Assembly: GCA_009702405.1 (NCBI GenBank)
Contig: WLIC01000022.1
Span: forward strand, 1 to 7,509
Length of the DNA: 7,509 nucleotides
Origin: Actinomycetota bacterium
Lineage (GTDB): Bacteria; Actinomycetota; Actinomycetes; Actinomycetales; Microbacteriaceae
Direction of reading: 5' to 3'
A program made the translations under genes and the position numbers. This document shows positions 1 to 6,367 of this stretch, one piece after another; position 1 is the stretch's first letter, and each line of letters starts with the position of its first letter. The notes under the pieces were generated by a model. The model did no database searches, was not told the origin of the DNA, and was given only the letters and a program-made list of their open reading frames with translations.

Positions 1-508
1 AATTCATGGCAGCAAGGTTCGCCTTAGATTCTTCACCGGCAGCAGCTAGACCAAGAATTACCCATGCATAGGAGAAGTTGTTAGTTTCAGCAATTTCACC
101 GTTTGCATCAACTGCAGCCTTTAGATCAGTGAGTGCTTTTGCTACAGATGGTTCACTTTCAAAACCAAGAGCATGAGCCGTGAAAATGTATTCTCCACGC
201 AGACCATTTGTAGTAATAAGGTCTGTATTAGAAGTTAGCCAGTTAATGGCTTTGGATTGTTTCTCAGAATCGTATCCAACACCACTTAGTTGGATCATTG
301 CCTCCATAGTTGACCCAACATCAGCTGTTGGTGTCAGGTATGGAGCCATATACTCACCTGATTTGAAAGATTTTGCTAAGAATGAGCTTGTTTTAGGTTG
401 AAGGTCAGTTCCATACCCATTATTAGAGCAAGCGCTCAGACCCATTATTAGTAGTGCACTCAACATTAGTGCTATAGCTGGACGAATTTTTCTTATTGAC
501 TTTGACAA
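1..508 (-). CDS. Lipoprotein with alpha-toroid (prenyltransferase/transcobalamin-like) repeats, 3' end outside window
   Basis: Only the first 169 codons are present; the gene continues past the left edge. Seen: basic N-terminus (SKSIRKIR), a hydrophobic stretch at residues 10-24 and a lipobox LSAC with Cys27, so an exported, lipid-anchored protein is expected. After a short linker, three helical-hairpin units follow (about 63-94, 102-134 and 144 onward), each with a small-residue/Gly turn (QLSGVGYD, AHALGFES, LGLAAAGE). This resembles the alpha/alpha-toroid of prenyltransferase/squalene-cyclase repeats, the fold also used by the alpha domain of transcobalamin and intrinsic factor. The TTG start at 508 is chosen because AAAGGA lies 7 nt upstream and it yields a complete signal peptide; the internal ATG at residue 15 would cut the signal peptide. 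A cobalamin riboswitch precedes the gene, so repression by B12 is expected. Inference: extracytoplasmic B12 capture. Alternative: another toroid-fold surface lipoprotein. The family call is moderate, the B12 link strong. Confidence 0.82.
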   Translation of the reverse strand, partial: MSKSIRKIRPAIALMLSALLIMGLSACSNNGYGTDLQPKTSSFLAKSFKSGEYMAPYLTPTADVGSTMEAMIQLSGVGYDSEKQSKAINWLTSNTDLITTNGLRGEYIFTAHALGFESEPSVAKALTDLKAAVDANGEIAETNNFSYAWVILGLAAAGEESKANLAAMN

Positions 509-514
509 CGCAAT

Positions 515-521
515 ATCCTTT
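515..521 (-). promoter_or_regulatory. Ribosome binding site of the TTG-started lipoprotein gene
   Basis: On the minus strand this reads AAAGGAT; AAAGGA ends 7 nt before the TTG at 508. It decides the start codon. The same 7 bases are perfectly complementary to ATCCTTT at 637-631 inside the riboswitch, which could matter for translational control or could be chance. Confidence 0.6.
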
Positions 522-546
522 TTGGCTTGCGATCCAAGTGCGACGA

Positions 547-600
547 CGAGTAAGGCTCTACTCGACTCCACCCGTAGACCTCGACGGTTTATTTAGAGTC
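547..600 (-). promoter_or_regulatory. Probable expression platform of the cobalamin riboswitch
   Basis: Between aptamer and start codon the minus strand contains a perfect 6-bp hairpin CGAGTA-GAGCCT-TACTCG (564-547) and an overlapping alternative pairing GACTC (600-596) with GAGTC (568-564). The two share base 564, so they are adjacent or compete. No U-tract follows either stem, so intrinsic termination is unlikely and control of translation is more plausible. The assignment as platform rests on position and pairing only. Confidence 0.45.
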
Positions 601-605
601 CTCGT

Positions 606-717
606 TTTGGCAGGCATTCCGACTTATCCCAAAGGATTCACGGTTGCGGGTCAGCACCGGATTTTCACCGGTTTCCCCTGTCACAACAAAGGCGTTCTTT
701 CGAACGCTCGATAACAG
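606..717 (-). promoter_or_regulatory. Cobalamin (B12) riboswitch aptamer
   Basis: Read on the minus strand, the conserved core is plain: GGGGAAACCGGTGAAAATCC (679-660), then GCTGACCCGCAACCGTGA (655-638), and a B12-box-like element AGTCGGAATGCCTGCC (624-609). These match the hallmark order of cobalamin riboswitches (GGTGAAA-TCC, CCCGCAACNGT, and a final CCTGCC). At the 5' side a perfect hairpin GCGTTC-GAAA-GAACGC (707-692) sits inside a longer pairing CTGTTA (717-712) with TGACAG (683-678), acting as a peripheral stem. The aptamer lies 100 nt upstream of the TTG start of the lipoprotein gene on the same strand. Known for the family: cobalamin binding normally turns expression off. A confident promoter is not visible; TTGGCC (745-740) upstream is only a weak -35 candidate. 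Confidence 0.93.
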
Positions 718-863
718 TAGCACGAAGGGGCAGGGATGAGGCCAATTCCCTTGTTTCTAGGGGGTTTTGGGGTAAGTAATGAAATGTAACGATTTGGGCA
801 TTACCCCCTGTCTGATGTCTGTGATTAGTTGTAGAGTTCTATTACCCAAGGAACGTGTGGGTC

Positions 864-893
864 GAGGAGTCATTCTCGGAATACATGCTCCTC
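864..893 (+). promoter_or_regulatory. 5'-leader hairpin just before the binding-protein RBS
   Basis: GAGGAG (864-869) pairs with CTCCTC (888-893), and with one bulged base the stem can extend through CAT/ATG (871-873 with 885-887). It ends 7 nt before the AAGGAG Shine-Dalgarno. GAGGAG is itself Shine-Dalgarno-like, so the stem would hide a decoy and leave the true site free; it may also stabilise the mRNA 5' end. The role is inference. Confidence 0.35.
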
Positions 894-900
894 CATTAAC

Positions 901-906
901 AAGGAG
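901..906 (+). promoter_or_regulatory. Strong ribosome binding site of the binding-protein gene
   Basis: AAGGAG ends 5 nt before the ATG at 912. It is the best Shine-Dalgarno in the window, in keeping with high output of the solute-binding subunit compared with the poorly primed permease genes downstream. Confidence 0.8.
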
Positions 907-911
907 AAACA

Positions 912-2936
912 ATGAAGAAAAATATGATTAAGGGTCTTGCCCTTGTCGCAGCTTCAGTTCTCGGTGTGTCAGGGCTAAGCCTTGCTCCTGCGAACGCGTC
1001 TGCAGCAAACAAGATCATGATCGTGCAGGAGAGTAACGCTCTATCGGGCCTTAACACTGCTGTTAATGGTTTCAACCTTCTAACCAACTCGGACGTTCTT
1101 GGTCCAACAGGTGCAGGTTTTTACTATTACAACAACAAGGCACAGCTAGTTCGTAACACTGCCTTCGGTACTTTCAAGATCACAAAGAACAATTGTGGAA
1201 CTGCAACAACAAAGGCTCAGCTTGATGCTCAGTTCGGTTGTTTCCAGGTAACCTACACAATCAAGAAGGGCCTAAAGTATTCTGACGGCACTCTGATTAC
1301 AGCTCAAGATCTTCTTCTAAGCCACGCAATCTCAAGCTCTGATTACTCAATCAAAGCTGGTTTGGGTGACCCTGCAGACGGAAGCCTCTTTGACTCAGCT
1401 GGTTACGGTGGCGCTTACGATGACCACACCAGAGCAAACTCATTCGACCTAAGCGACGACAACTTCTCAGTTACCGTTAGCTACGACGCATTCCAGCCTG
1501 ACTGGCAGGTATTCGGTCCTGGTCCTGGTGCAGTTCACGCTCTAGTCGGTCTTGCAAAGGGAAAGAAAGCTTTCCAGACTGCACGTACAAACGCTTCATA
1601 CAAGTCATTGTTCGAAGAGTCTTACTACGGTGCAATTGCAACTCTTCCTTCTCAGTCAGACCCTGACTACGAAGATGAGCTAGGTGCTCGTGATGACGCT
1701 CGTGCGTTGATGAGAAAGATGGCTTCTAAGTGGTCAAACTCTTGGAACATCACAACTGTTAGCTCAGCTACCAACCCATTGTTGTTGATCTCTAACGGTA
1801 CCTTCATGCTAGAGAGCTGTACTTCAACTGGTTGTACTTTGAAGAAGAACCCAAACGGTAACATCGGTGGCTCACCAAAGCAGACCGGTAACCTTGAGAA
1901 GATTATCTTCAAGTTCACCGCAGGTACTCTAGATGACACTGCTGTTGGTCAGGCTATTGCTGCTGGTACTGTAGACATTTACTCAGGTGGTGCAACTTCA
2001 TCATTCTGGTCAATCGTTAACGGAACTGCTGGCGTTACAGCATTCAAGGGCAACGTACTAACCTACGAGCACCTTGACTTGAGAACTGGTAACTCACAGT
2101 TCGCTATGGCTCCTGACAACATCAAGACCATCGCTGGTGAGACTGTTAACTGTGATGCTAACTACACTGGTCCTTTCGCTGGCGACAGCCAGAAGGCTAA
2201 GGATCTACGTAAGGCATTCATGCTTATCGTTCCTCGTCAGACAATTGCGAACAACTACATTGGTAAGGTATTCGACGCTTCATTCACCGGTACTTCACCA
2301 ACACTAGACAGCTTGTTCTCATTGACAACTGAAGGTGACTACTCAAAGGTAACTGCTGGTTCAAGCGCTTACTTGACTGACTTCAAGAAGGACCAGGCAA
2401 CTCGCGTGGCTCTAGCTCTTGCACTTGTCAAGAAGTGGTACCCATCAGCTGCTGCTGGAAGCAACAGCTTCCAGGTTAAGTTGCTAACAAGCTCACGCGG
2501 TAGCCGTGTTGCGAACGCAGGTCTAATGACAACTGAAGGTGCCAAGGCTGGTATCGAAGTTGTTCACTACATCCGTTCAACATGGAGCTCAGAGCTTGAC
2601 TGTAACTTCTTCGATGCAGCTGAGTTCGCATGGGTAAAGACTGGTCTATCACAGGCTGGAACTAACCCTCAGTACGAATCAGATGGTGGAAACAACTCTG
2701 CTGGCTGGAACGACTCAACCTTGGACAACCTCCTAGGTGAATTCGAGAAGCTACAGACTGCTACATCTCTGATCACTACAAAGATCAACGCTGAGAAGCG
2801 TCTATGGTCTAACTACTACTCACTACCTATGTACCAGTGGCCAGGCGCATCTGCTTGGAACAGTGACTTGAAGAACATTCTTCCAAGCCCACTTGCTCCA
2901 AACGTAACCTGGAACTACTGGGCGATTGGTTACTAA
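912..2936 (+). CDS. Peptide/nickel-type ABC transporter substrate-binding protein (SBP family 5)
   Basis: Extracellular receptor of the ABC importer encoded downstream; it binds the substrate and delivers it to the permease pair. Seen: Sec-type signal peptide (basic MKKNMIKG, hydrophobic core 8-24, likely cleavage after ASA at residue 31). The family-5 hallmark YTIKKGLKYSDGT is at about 115-127, followed by TAQDLLLSHAI. At 674 residues it is somewhat longer than typical members (roughly 500-600). Six cysteines (95, 110, 303, 308, 414, 564), all in the mature part, suggest three disulfides, most simply 95-110, 303-308 and 414-564. Unlike most binding proteins of Gram-positive bacteria, there is no lipobox cysteine at the signal-peptide end. 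The ATG at 912 is supported by AAGGAG. A strong hairpin follows the stop. Oligopeptides are the likely substrate by family and neighbours, but this family also binds nickel, sugars and other ligands. Confidence 0.93.
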   Translation: MKKNMIKGLALVAASVLGVSGLSLAPANASAANKIMIVQESNALSGLNTAVNGFNLLTNSDVLGPTGAGFYYYNNKAQLVRNTAFGTFKITKNNCGTATTKAQLDAQFGCFQVTYTIKKGLKYSDGTLITAQDLLLSHAISSSDYSIKAGLGDPADGSLFDSAGYGGAYDDHTRANSFDLSDDNFSVTVSYDAFQPDWQVFGPGPGAVHALVGLAKGKKAFQTARTNASYKSLFEESYYGAIATLPSQSDPDYEDELGARDDARALMRKMASKWSNSWNITTVSSATNPLLLISNGTFMLESCTSTGCTLKKNPNGNIGGSPKQTGNLEKIIFKFTAGTLDDTAVGQAIAAGTVDIYSGGATSSFWSIVNGTAGVTAFKGNVLTYEHLDLRTGNSQFAMAPDNIKTIAGETVNCDANYTGPFAGDSQKAKDLRKAFMLIVPRQTIANNYIGKVFDASFTGTSPTLDSLFSLTTEGDYSKVTAGSSAYLTDFKKDQATRVALALALVKKWYPSAAAGSNSFQVKLLTSSRGSRVANAGLMTTEGAKAGIEVVHYIRSTWSSELDCNFFDAAEFAWVKTGLSQAGTNPQYESDGGNNSAGWNDSTLDNLLGEFEKLQTATSLITTKINAEKRLWSNYYSLPMYQWPGASAWNSDLKNILPSPLAPNVTWNYWAIGY

Positions 2937-2973
2937 TTCGGAGTTAGCTCTGAATTAAGTAGTTGATTTACCA

Positions 2974-3016
2974 ATTACTGGTGGCATCCCTCACGGGGTG
3001 CCACCAGTAATCTTTT
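2974..3016 (+). terminator. Long hairpin terminator/attenuator between binding protein and permease genes
   Basis: ATTACTGGTGGCATCCC (2974-2990) and its partner (2995-3011) form a 17-bp stem with one G-U pair and a TCAC loop, followed by CTTTTAA. The U-tract is short, so termination is probably partial. In binding-protein-dependent transporters such a hairpin usually raises binding-protein mRNA over the permease mRNA by partial termination and protection from 3' decay. The stem would work on either strand, but no minus-strand gene ends here. Confidence 0.85.
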
Positions 3017-3109
3017 AAGCCCTAAATCCTAGCCGAGATGCGAATCCTGAGCACCCGAATCTAGTAGAGTTTTATAAGTATCCCGAGACACAGAAAGTGA
3101 AACAAACAC

Positions 3110-4642
3110 TTGCTTGCATACATTGGTCGAAGAATATCTATCGCACTTCTAATTCTTTTCGGTTCGACATACCTTACCTATAACTTGGCTGCCTACTCAG
3201 GCGATCCACTTGCAGGTATTCGTGAATCTACCGATCCGAAAAAAGAAGCAATCATGGCAGAGCTCGTTCGCTTCTACCAGCTTGACATCCCACCTCCTGC
3301 AAGATATTTCTTGTGGATTCAGAAAGTGTTCGGCATTGGTACCGGCCAAATGGACTTCGGTTTAACTTGGAAGCGTTTGCCTGTTCTCGATGAAATGGCT
3401 GCAGCTATTCCAATCACACTTCGTTTGGTAACTGTTGCAACTTTCCTTGCAATCATCTTGGGAATCACCTTCGGTGTTCTAAGTGCAATTCGTCAGTACT
3501 CACGTCTTGACTACTCGCTGACTTTCTTATCTTTCTTCCTCTTCTCACTGCCAATCTTCTGGGTTGCAGTTATGTTGAAGGAGTACATGGTTATCCAGTT
3601 CAACAGCTTCCTGTCTGACCCCACGATAGGCATTGTTCTGAATGTTGGAATATCCGGAATTTTGGCAGTGATTCTCACCGGCTTTATTAGTGGAACTAGA
3701 AAACGAGTATTGATTACTTGGGCCATTTCTTTCGTTACTCTTTTAGTTTTGCTTCAGGTAGCTAGCTGGACTTCATGGTTCACTCAACCAGTTATGGGAA
3801 TCTTCGGTGTTGCTCTTCTAGGAATCTCTACCTCTGTTGGTTTGACTCACGTCTTCGCAGGTCTTGGCAATAGGAAAGCACTTTACGCAGGTCTTGCATC
3901 TGTTGGCGTTGGTCTTGCCTTCTATTACCCATTCGGCATGATCATGGGTGAGAGTGGAAACTATGTGCTTCTAGTTGCCTTGGCTCTTTTGATGCTTTCA
4001 TCTAGTTATTTCATCGGCTACTTCTTTACCAAGATCGATAAGGGTCCGGTTATTAGAAGCTCAATGATGTCAGCTTTCTTTGTTTCATTCTTCGTGGTTA
4101 TTGACCGGTTGATGCAAGCATGGAAGCCTTACTACGCGCTTTCTGACGGTAAGCCGATGCAGACTGACGGTGCATACAACTTAACCTTGACCACCAATGA
4201 TTTTTGGATTCTCAACCTAGACCTCGCAACACACTTGGTCTTGCCGACTCTGGCTCTAACCCTGATTTCATTTGCAGGTTACCTACGTTATTCACGAGCT
4301 TCTCTTCTAGAAGTTCTAAACATGGACTACGTGCGTACCGCTCGTGCTAAGGGTATGCCTGAGCGTGAAGTTATCTTGCGTCACGCATTCCGTAACTCAA
4401 TGCTTCCACTGACAACTCTGATTGCCTTCGACATCGCGGGTATCGTGGGTGGAGCCATTATTACTGAGCGCGTATTCAGCTGGAGAGGTATGGGAAGTTT
4501 GGCGAACGAAGCTATCGTGAACCAGGACCTAAACCTTCTAATGGGAACTTTCGCACTAACCGCTTTCTTAGCTGTTATGGCGACCCTTGCAGCAGACCTT
4601 GTTTACTCATTCCTAGACCCTCGAATTAGAATCAGAAAGTAA
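3110..4642 (+). CDS. DppB/OppB-type ABC transporter permease with a large internal membrane insertion
   Basis: Inner-membrane channel subunit that pairs with the next gene's product. Seen: the family N-terminus (YIGRRISIALLILFGST) as first membrane helix; a core resuming at about residue 363 (DFWILNLD, then LVLPTLALTLISFAGYLRYSR); the cytoplasmic EAA loop DYVRTARAKG at 406-415 through RHAFRNSMLPL, which contacts the ATPase; and the usual C-terminus (SFLDPRIRI). Members normally have about 310-340 residues; this one has 510. The surplus lies at about 165-362 and contains some six hydrophobic segments. TTG at 3110 must be the start: an in-frame TGA at 3098-3100 excludes anything longer, and a later start would lose helix 1. 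The Shine-Dalgarno is weak (GAAAGTGA, about 10 nt upstream). About 98 nt of leader follow the upstream terminator; TATAAG at 3073-3078 is a weak -10 candidate. The next gene starts 8 nt after the stop. Confidence 0.93.
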   Translation: MLAYIGRRISIALLILFGSTYLTYNLAAYSGDPLAGIRESTDPKKEAIMAELVRFYQLDIPPPARYFLWIQKVFGIGTGQMDFGLTWKRLPVLDEMAAAIPITLRLVTVATFLAIILGITFGVLSAIRQYSRLDYSLTFLSFFLFSLPIFWVAVMLKEYMVIQFNSFLSDPTIGIVLNVGISGILAVILTGFISGTRKRVLITWAISFVTLLVLLQVASWTSWFTQPVMGIFGVALLGISTSVGLTHVFAGLGNRKALYAGLASVGVGLAFYYPFGMIMGESGNYVLLVALALLMLSSSYFIGYFFTKIDKGPVIRSSMMSAFFVSFFVVIDRLMQAWKPYYALSDGKPMQTDGAYNLTLTTNDFWILNLDLATHLVLPTLALTLISFAGYLRYSRASLLEVLNMDYVRTARAKGMPEREVILRHAFRNSMLPLTTLIAFDIAGIVGGAIITERVFSWRGMGSLANEAIVNQDLNLLMGTFALTAFLAVMATLAADLVYSFLDPRIRIRK

Positions 4643-4650
4643 GACATCTA

Positions 4651-5691
4651 ATGGCGATTAATTCAAAGAAAAAGAAGAACTCTGCTAATGCAGAGCTCAA
4701 CAGTGAAGTTGGAGTGGACGCGGTTCAGACTCAGGGCTTAAGCCAGGGTCAGATCATCCGTCGTAAATTCTTCGCACATAAGCCAGCGGTTGCCGGCCTA
4801 ATCTTCATCATCCTGTTCATCATCTTTGTTTACTCCGCTGCAGGTATTCACCTAGGCAGTGACAAAGATCCAATCACTCTGCACGGTTGGTGGAAGTATG
4901 CACACACCGACACCATCTTGACTTCAGACTGCGCTTCGGGCTGTCCAACATGGGATCACCCTATGGGATACGTTCCAACTCAGGCTAAGGACTACTTCTC
5001 CTTGGTTATGCGTGGATCAGAAATTTCCCTGATGGTTATGGTCATCATTGGTGGTCTTGGTGGCCTCATCGGAACCATCATGGGCTCTGTATCCGGTTTC
5101 TTCGGTGGAATCATTGACGCTGTCATGATGCGTTTCACAGACTTCATCATCACCGTTCCTTCAATCCTTATCGGTGCTGTTATCGGTTACCGCATGGGTA
5201 ACTTAGGTGTTTTGCCGCTGGCGGTCTTCCTTGGTTTGTTCTCCTGGACAGGTTTGACTCGTCTAGTTCGTGGTGAGTTCCTGTCGCTGCGTGAACGTGA
5301 ATTCGTGGACGCAGCGCGCGTAGCTGGTGCTTCTAATAGTCGAATCATCTTCAAGCACATCCTGCCTAACTCTGTTGGTGTAATCATCGTTTCCACCACA
5401 CTGTTGCTTTCAGGTGCGATCTTGACTGAGACCGGTCTTTCATTCCTTGGTTTCGGTGTTCAATACCCAGACGTATCTCTAGGTGTATTGATTAGCGAGC
5501 ACCAGGGTGAGTTCATTTATGCTCCGTGGCTGTTCTGGTGGCCAGGTGTGATCATCGTTGCTATTGCCTTGAGCATCAACTTCATTGGTGATGGCCTTCG
5601 TGATGCATTCGACCCTCGTCAGAGAAGACAGCTAAAGCGCAAGGACTTCCTAGCTCGCACTTCTACTCGCGAAGCCGTTAACAAGCGATAA
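4651..5691 (+). CDS. DppC/OppC-type ABC transporter permease
   Basis: Second channel subunit of the importer, 346 residues, near the usual family length. Seen: a charged cytoplasmic tail (MAINSKKKKN to about residue 45, containing RRKFFAHKPAVAG typical of the OppC N-terminal domain), first membrane helix at 46-66, an external loop, then the permease domain from about 120. The EAA loop is EFVDAARVAGASNSRIIFKHILPN, starting at residue 217, followed by ETGLSFLGFG and a C-terminal IGDGLRDAFDPR, all characteristic of DppC. The external loop has a CASGC pair (Cys94, Cys98) that could form a disulfide, and the usual GTDELGRD-like segment before helix 2 is replaced by GYVPTQAKDYF. Start ATG lies 8 nt after the previous stop, so the two permease genes are co-transcribed; its Shine-Dalgarno (AGAAAG) overlaps the end of the preceding gene. 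Confidence 0.94.
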   Translation: MAINSKKKKNSANAELNSEVGVDAVQTQGLSQGQIIRRKFFAHKPAVAGLIFIILFIIFVYSAAGIHLGSDKDPITLHGWWKYAHTDTILTSDCASGCPTWDHPMGYVPTQAKDYFSLVMRGSEISLMVMVIIGGLGGLIGTIMGSVSGFFGGIIDAVMMRFTDFIITVPSILIGAVIGYRMGNLGVLPLAVFLGLFSWTGLTRLVRGEFLSLREREFVDAARVAGASNSRIIFKHILPNSVGVIIVSTTLLLSGAILTETGLSFLGFGVQYPDVSLGVLISEHQGEFIYAPWLFWWPGVIIVAIALSINFIGDGLRDAFDPRQRRQLKRKDFLARTSTREAVNKR

Positions 5692-5708
5692 AGAAAATTA
5701 TGGAAACT

Positions 5709-6305
5709 CTAGTGAATAACCAAGTTGCTAAGCAGTGCAATTGCGCTGACCAGCAGCACACCCAGGGAAACCCAGTTGGTGCTCTTTTGCACACCAGCAA
5801 CTGCGGTGGCCTTGGTAATGGCTCGTTCACTATGACGTTTAGCCAAAGCCAAAGCGGTATCGCTTTCGCTTCTGGTGTCTCTAGGGTCTGGGGTTACCAG
5901 AATTCGGTTAACACCAGTTCCTCTGAAATCATTGCGACGGATTCTTCTAGCGTTCAAACCGCTGGGAGCTGGTGCTGCCCAGGCAGCATGGTTGCTAGTT
6001 TCGGTAACGACGGTGAAAGAGAATCTGGTTGTGAGTTCGATTACGCTCAACCAGCCAACCTTAACGGTTCTGAATGGGTTGTGAATAGCGATTCCTTCAG
6101 TGGTGAAAACCACCTTTGGGCCAACTACGAACAACCACAAGATGCCAAGCATGGCAGCGGTATTCATGATGCTGATAAGAGTGTCATTGAATCGACCTGC
6201 GATGTAGAAGCTGACAGCAGCCATGCCCCCGATCAGAAGAACAATGCTGAAGTAAACCCAGGTGGTTCTGGTTCTATAAATGTAAGTCTCAGGCATGTCA
6301 ATCAT
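5709..6305 (-). CDS. PH-domain (bPH-type) membrane protein, antisense inside the transporter operon
   Basis: A 198-residue membrane protein of the actinobacterial PH-domain-containing class, of unknown function. Seen: two N-terminal membrane helices (about 14-37 and 43-62), a beta-rich PH-like segment (63-115: VVFTTEGIAIHNPFRTVKVGW, ELTTRFSFTV, then AWAAPAPSG at 108-116, a motif I associate with this family), a charged Arg-rich region (119-165) and a third helix at 178-197. Coding on this strand is supported by membrane-type hydrophobicity and by a good GAGG site 4 nt before ATG 6305. The opposite reading gives a low-complexity Ser/Gly/Asn/Cys-rich product. It is convergent with the DppC-type gene (17 bp apart) and divergent from the ATPase gene (62 bp apart). 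No terminator is visible. Serine is mostly AGC and the codons TCA, CTA and TTA are absent, unlike the flanking transporter genes. Confidence 0.85.
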   Translation of the reverse strand: MIDMPETYIYRTRTTWVYFSIVLLIGGMAAVSFYIAGRFNDTLISIMNTAAMLGILWLFVVGPKVVFTTEGIAIHNPFRTVKVGWLSVIELTTRFSFTVVTETSNHAAWAAPAPSGLNARRIRRNDFRGTGVNRILVTPDPRDTRSESDTALALAKRHSERAITKATAVAGVQKSTNWVSLGVLLVSAIALLSNLVIH

Positions 6306-6313
6306 GTTACCTC
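6306..6313 (-). promoter_or_regulatory. Ribosome binding site of the PH-domain gene
   Basis: On the minus strand this reads GAGGTAAC directly before the ATG at 6305, so GAGG is 4 nt from the start. It favours this start over the in-frame ATG three codons later, which would be 13 nt away. No convincing promoter is visible in the remaining divergent gap up to 6367. Confidence 0.6.
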
Positions 6314-6367
6314 AGAGATTTTTGAAAATTTGAGTTACTTGCTTGCTAAGAAAGGGAATTAACGAAA

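Larger units (their letters stand above)
718..911. other. Divergent intergenic region upstream of riboswitch RNA and binding-protein gene
   Basis: No gene is visible here. Promoters for both directions should lie in this stretch, but I see no convincing -35/-10 pair. The best plus-strand -10 is TAGAGT at 832-837 (fits TANNNT), without a good -35. The region contains an imperfect inverted repeat (GGGGTAA 769-775 with TTACCCC 801-807, plus TAATG 778-782 with CATTA 799-803), several G-runs between 727 and 772, and a 5'-leader hairpin listed separately. Confidence 0.5.

Noticed and set aside
180..401. Plus-strand 73-codon frame
   Set aside because: It is a shadow of the minus-strand lipoprotein gene, which has a signal peptide, lipobox and regular repeats.
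496..714. Plus-strand 72-codon frame across the cobalamin riboswitch
   Set aside because: It lies antisense to a structured, conserved riboswitch, has no ribosome binding site and no coding character.
740..745. TTGGCC (minus strand) as -35 of the riboswitch promoter
   Set aside because: No good -10 lies at the right distance: TGCTAC at 17 bp is a weak match and TACTGT is 20 bp away.
727..772. Four G-runs on the plus strand as a G-quadruplex
   Set aside because: The second and third runs are separated by 24 bases, too long a loop for a convincing quadruplex.
6322..6349. TTGAAA ... TGCTAA as a promoter for the ATPase gene
   Set aside because: The -35 is acceptable and the spacing is 16, but the -10 matches the consensus poorly and transcription would start almost at the ribosome binding site.
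5700..6362. Plus-strand 220-codon frame as a protein-coding gene
   Set aside because: The minus strand here encodes a membrane protein with a recognisable PH-like segment, helices and a proper ribosome binding site. The plus product is Ser/Gly/Asn/Cys-rich without domains. It is kept only as a finding.
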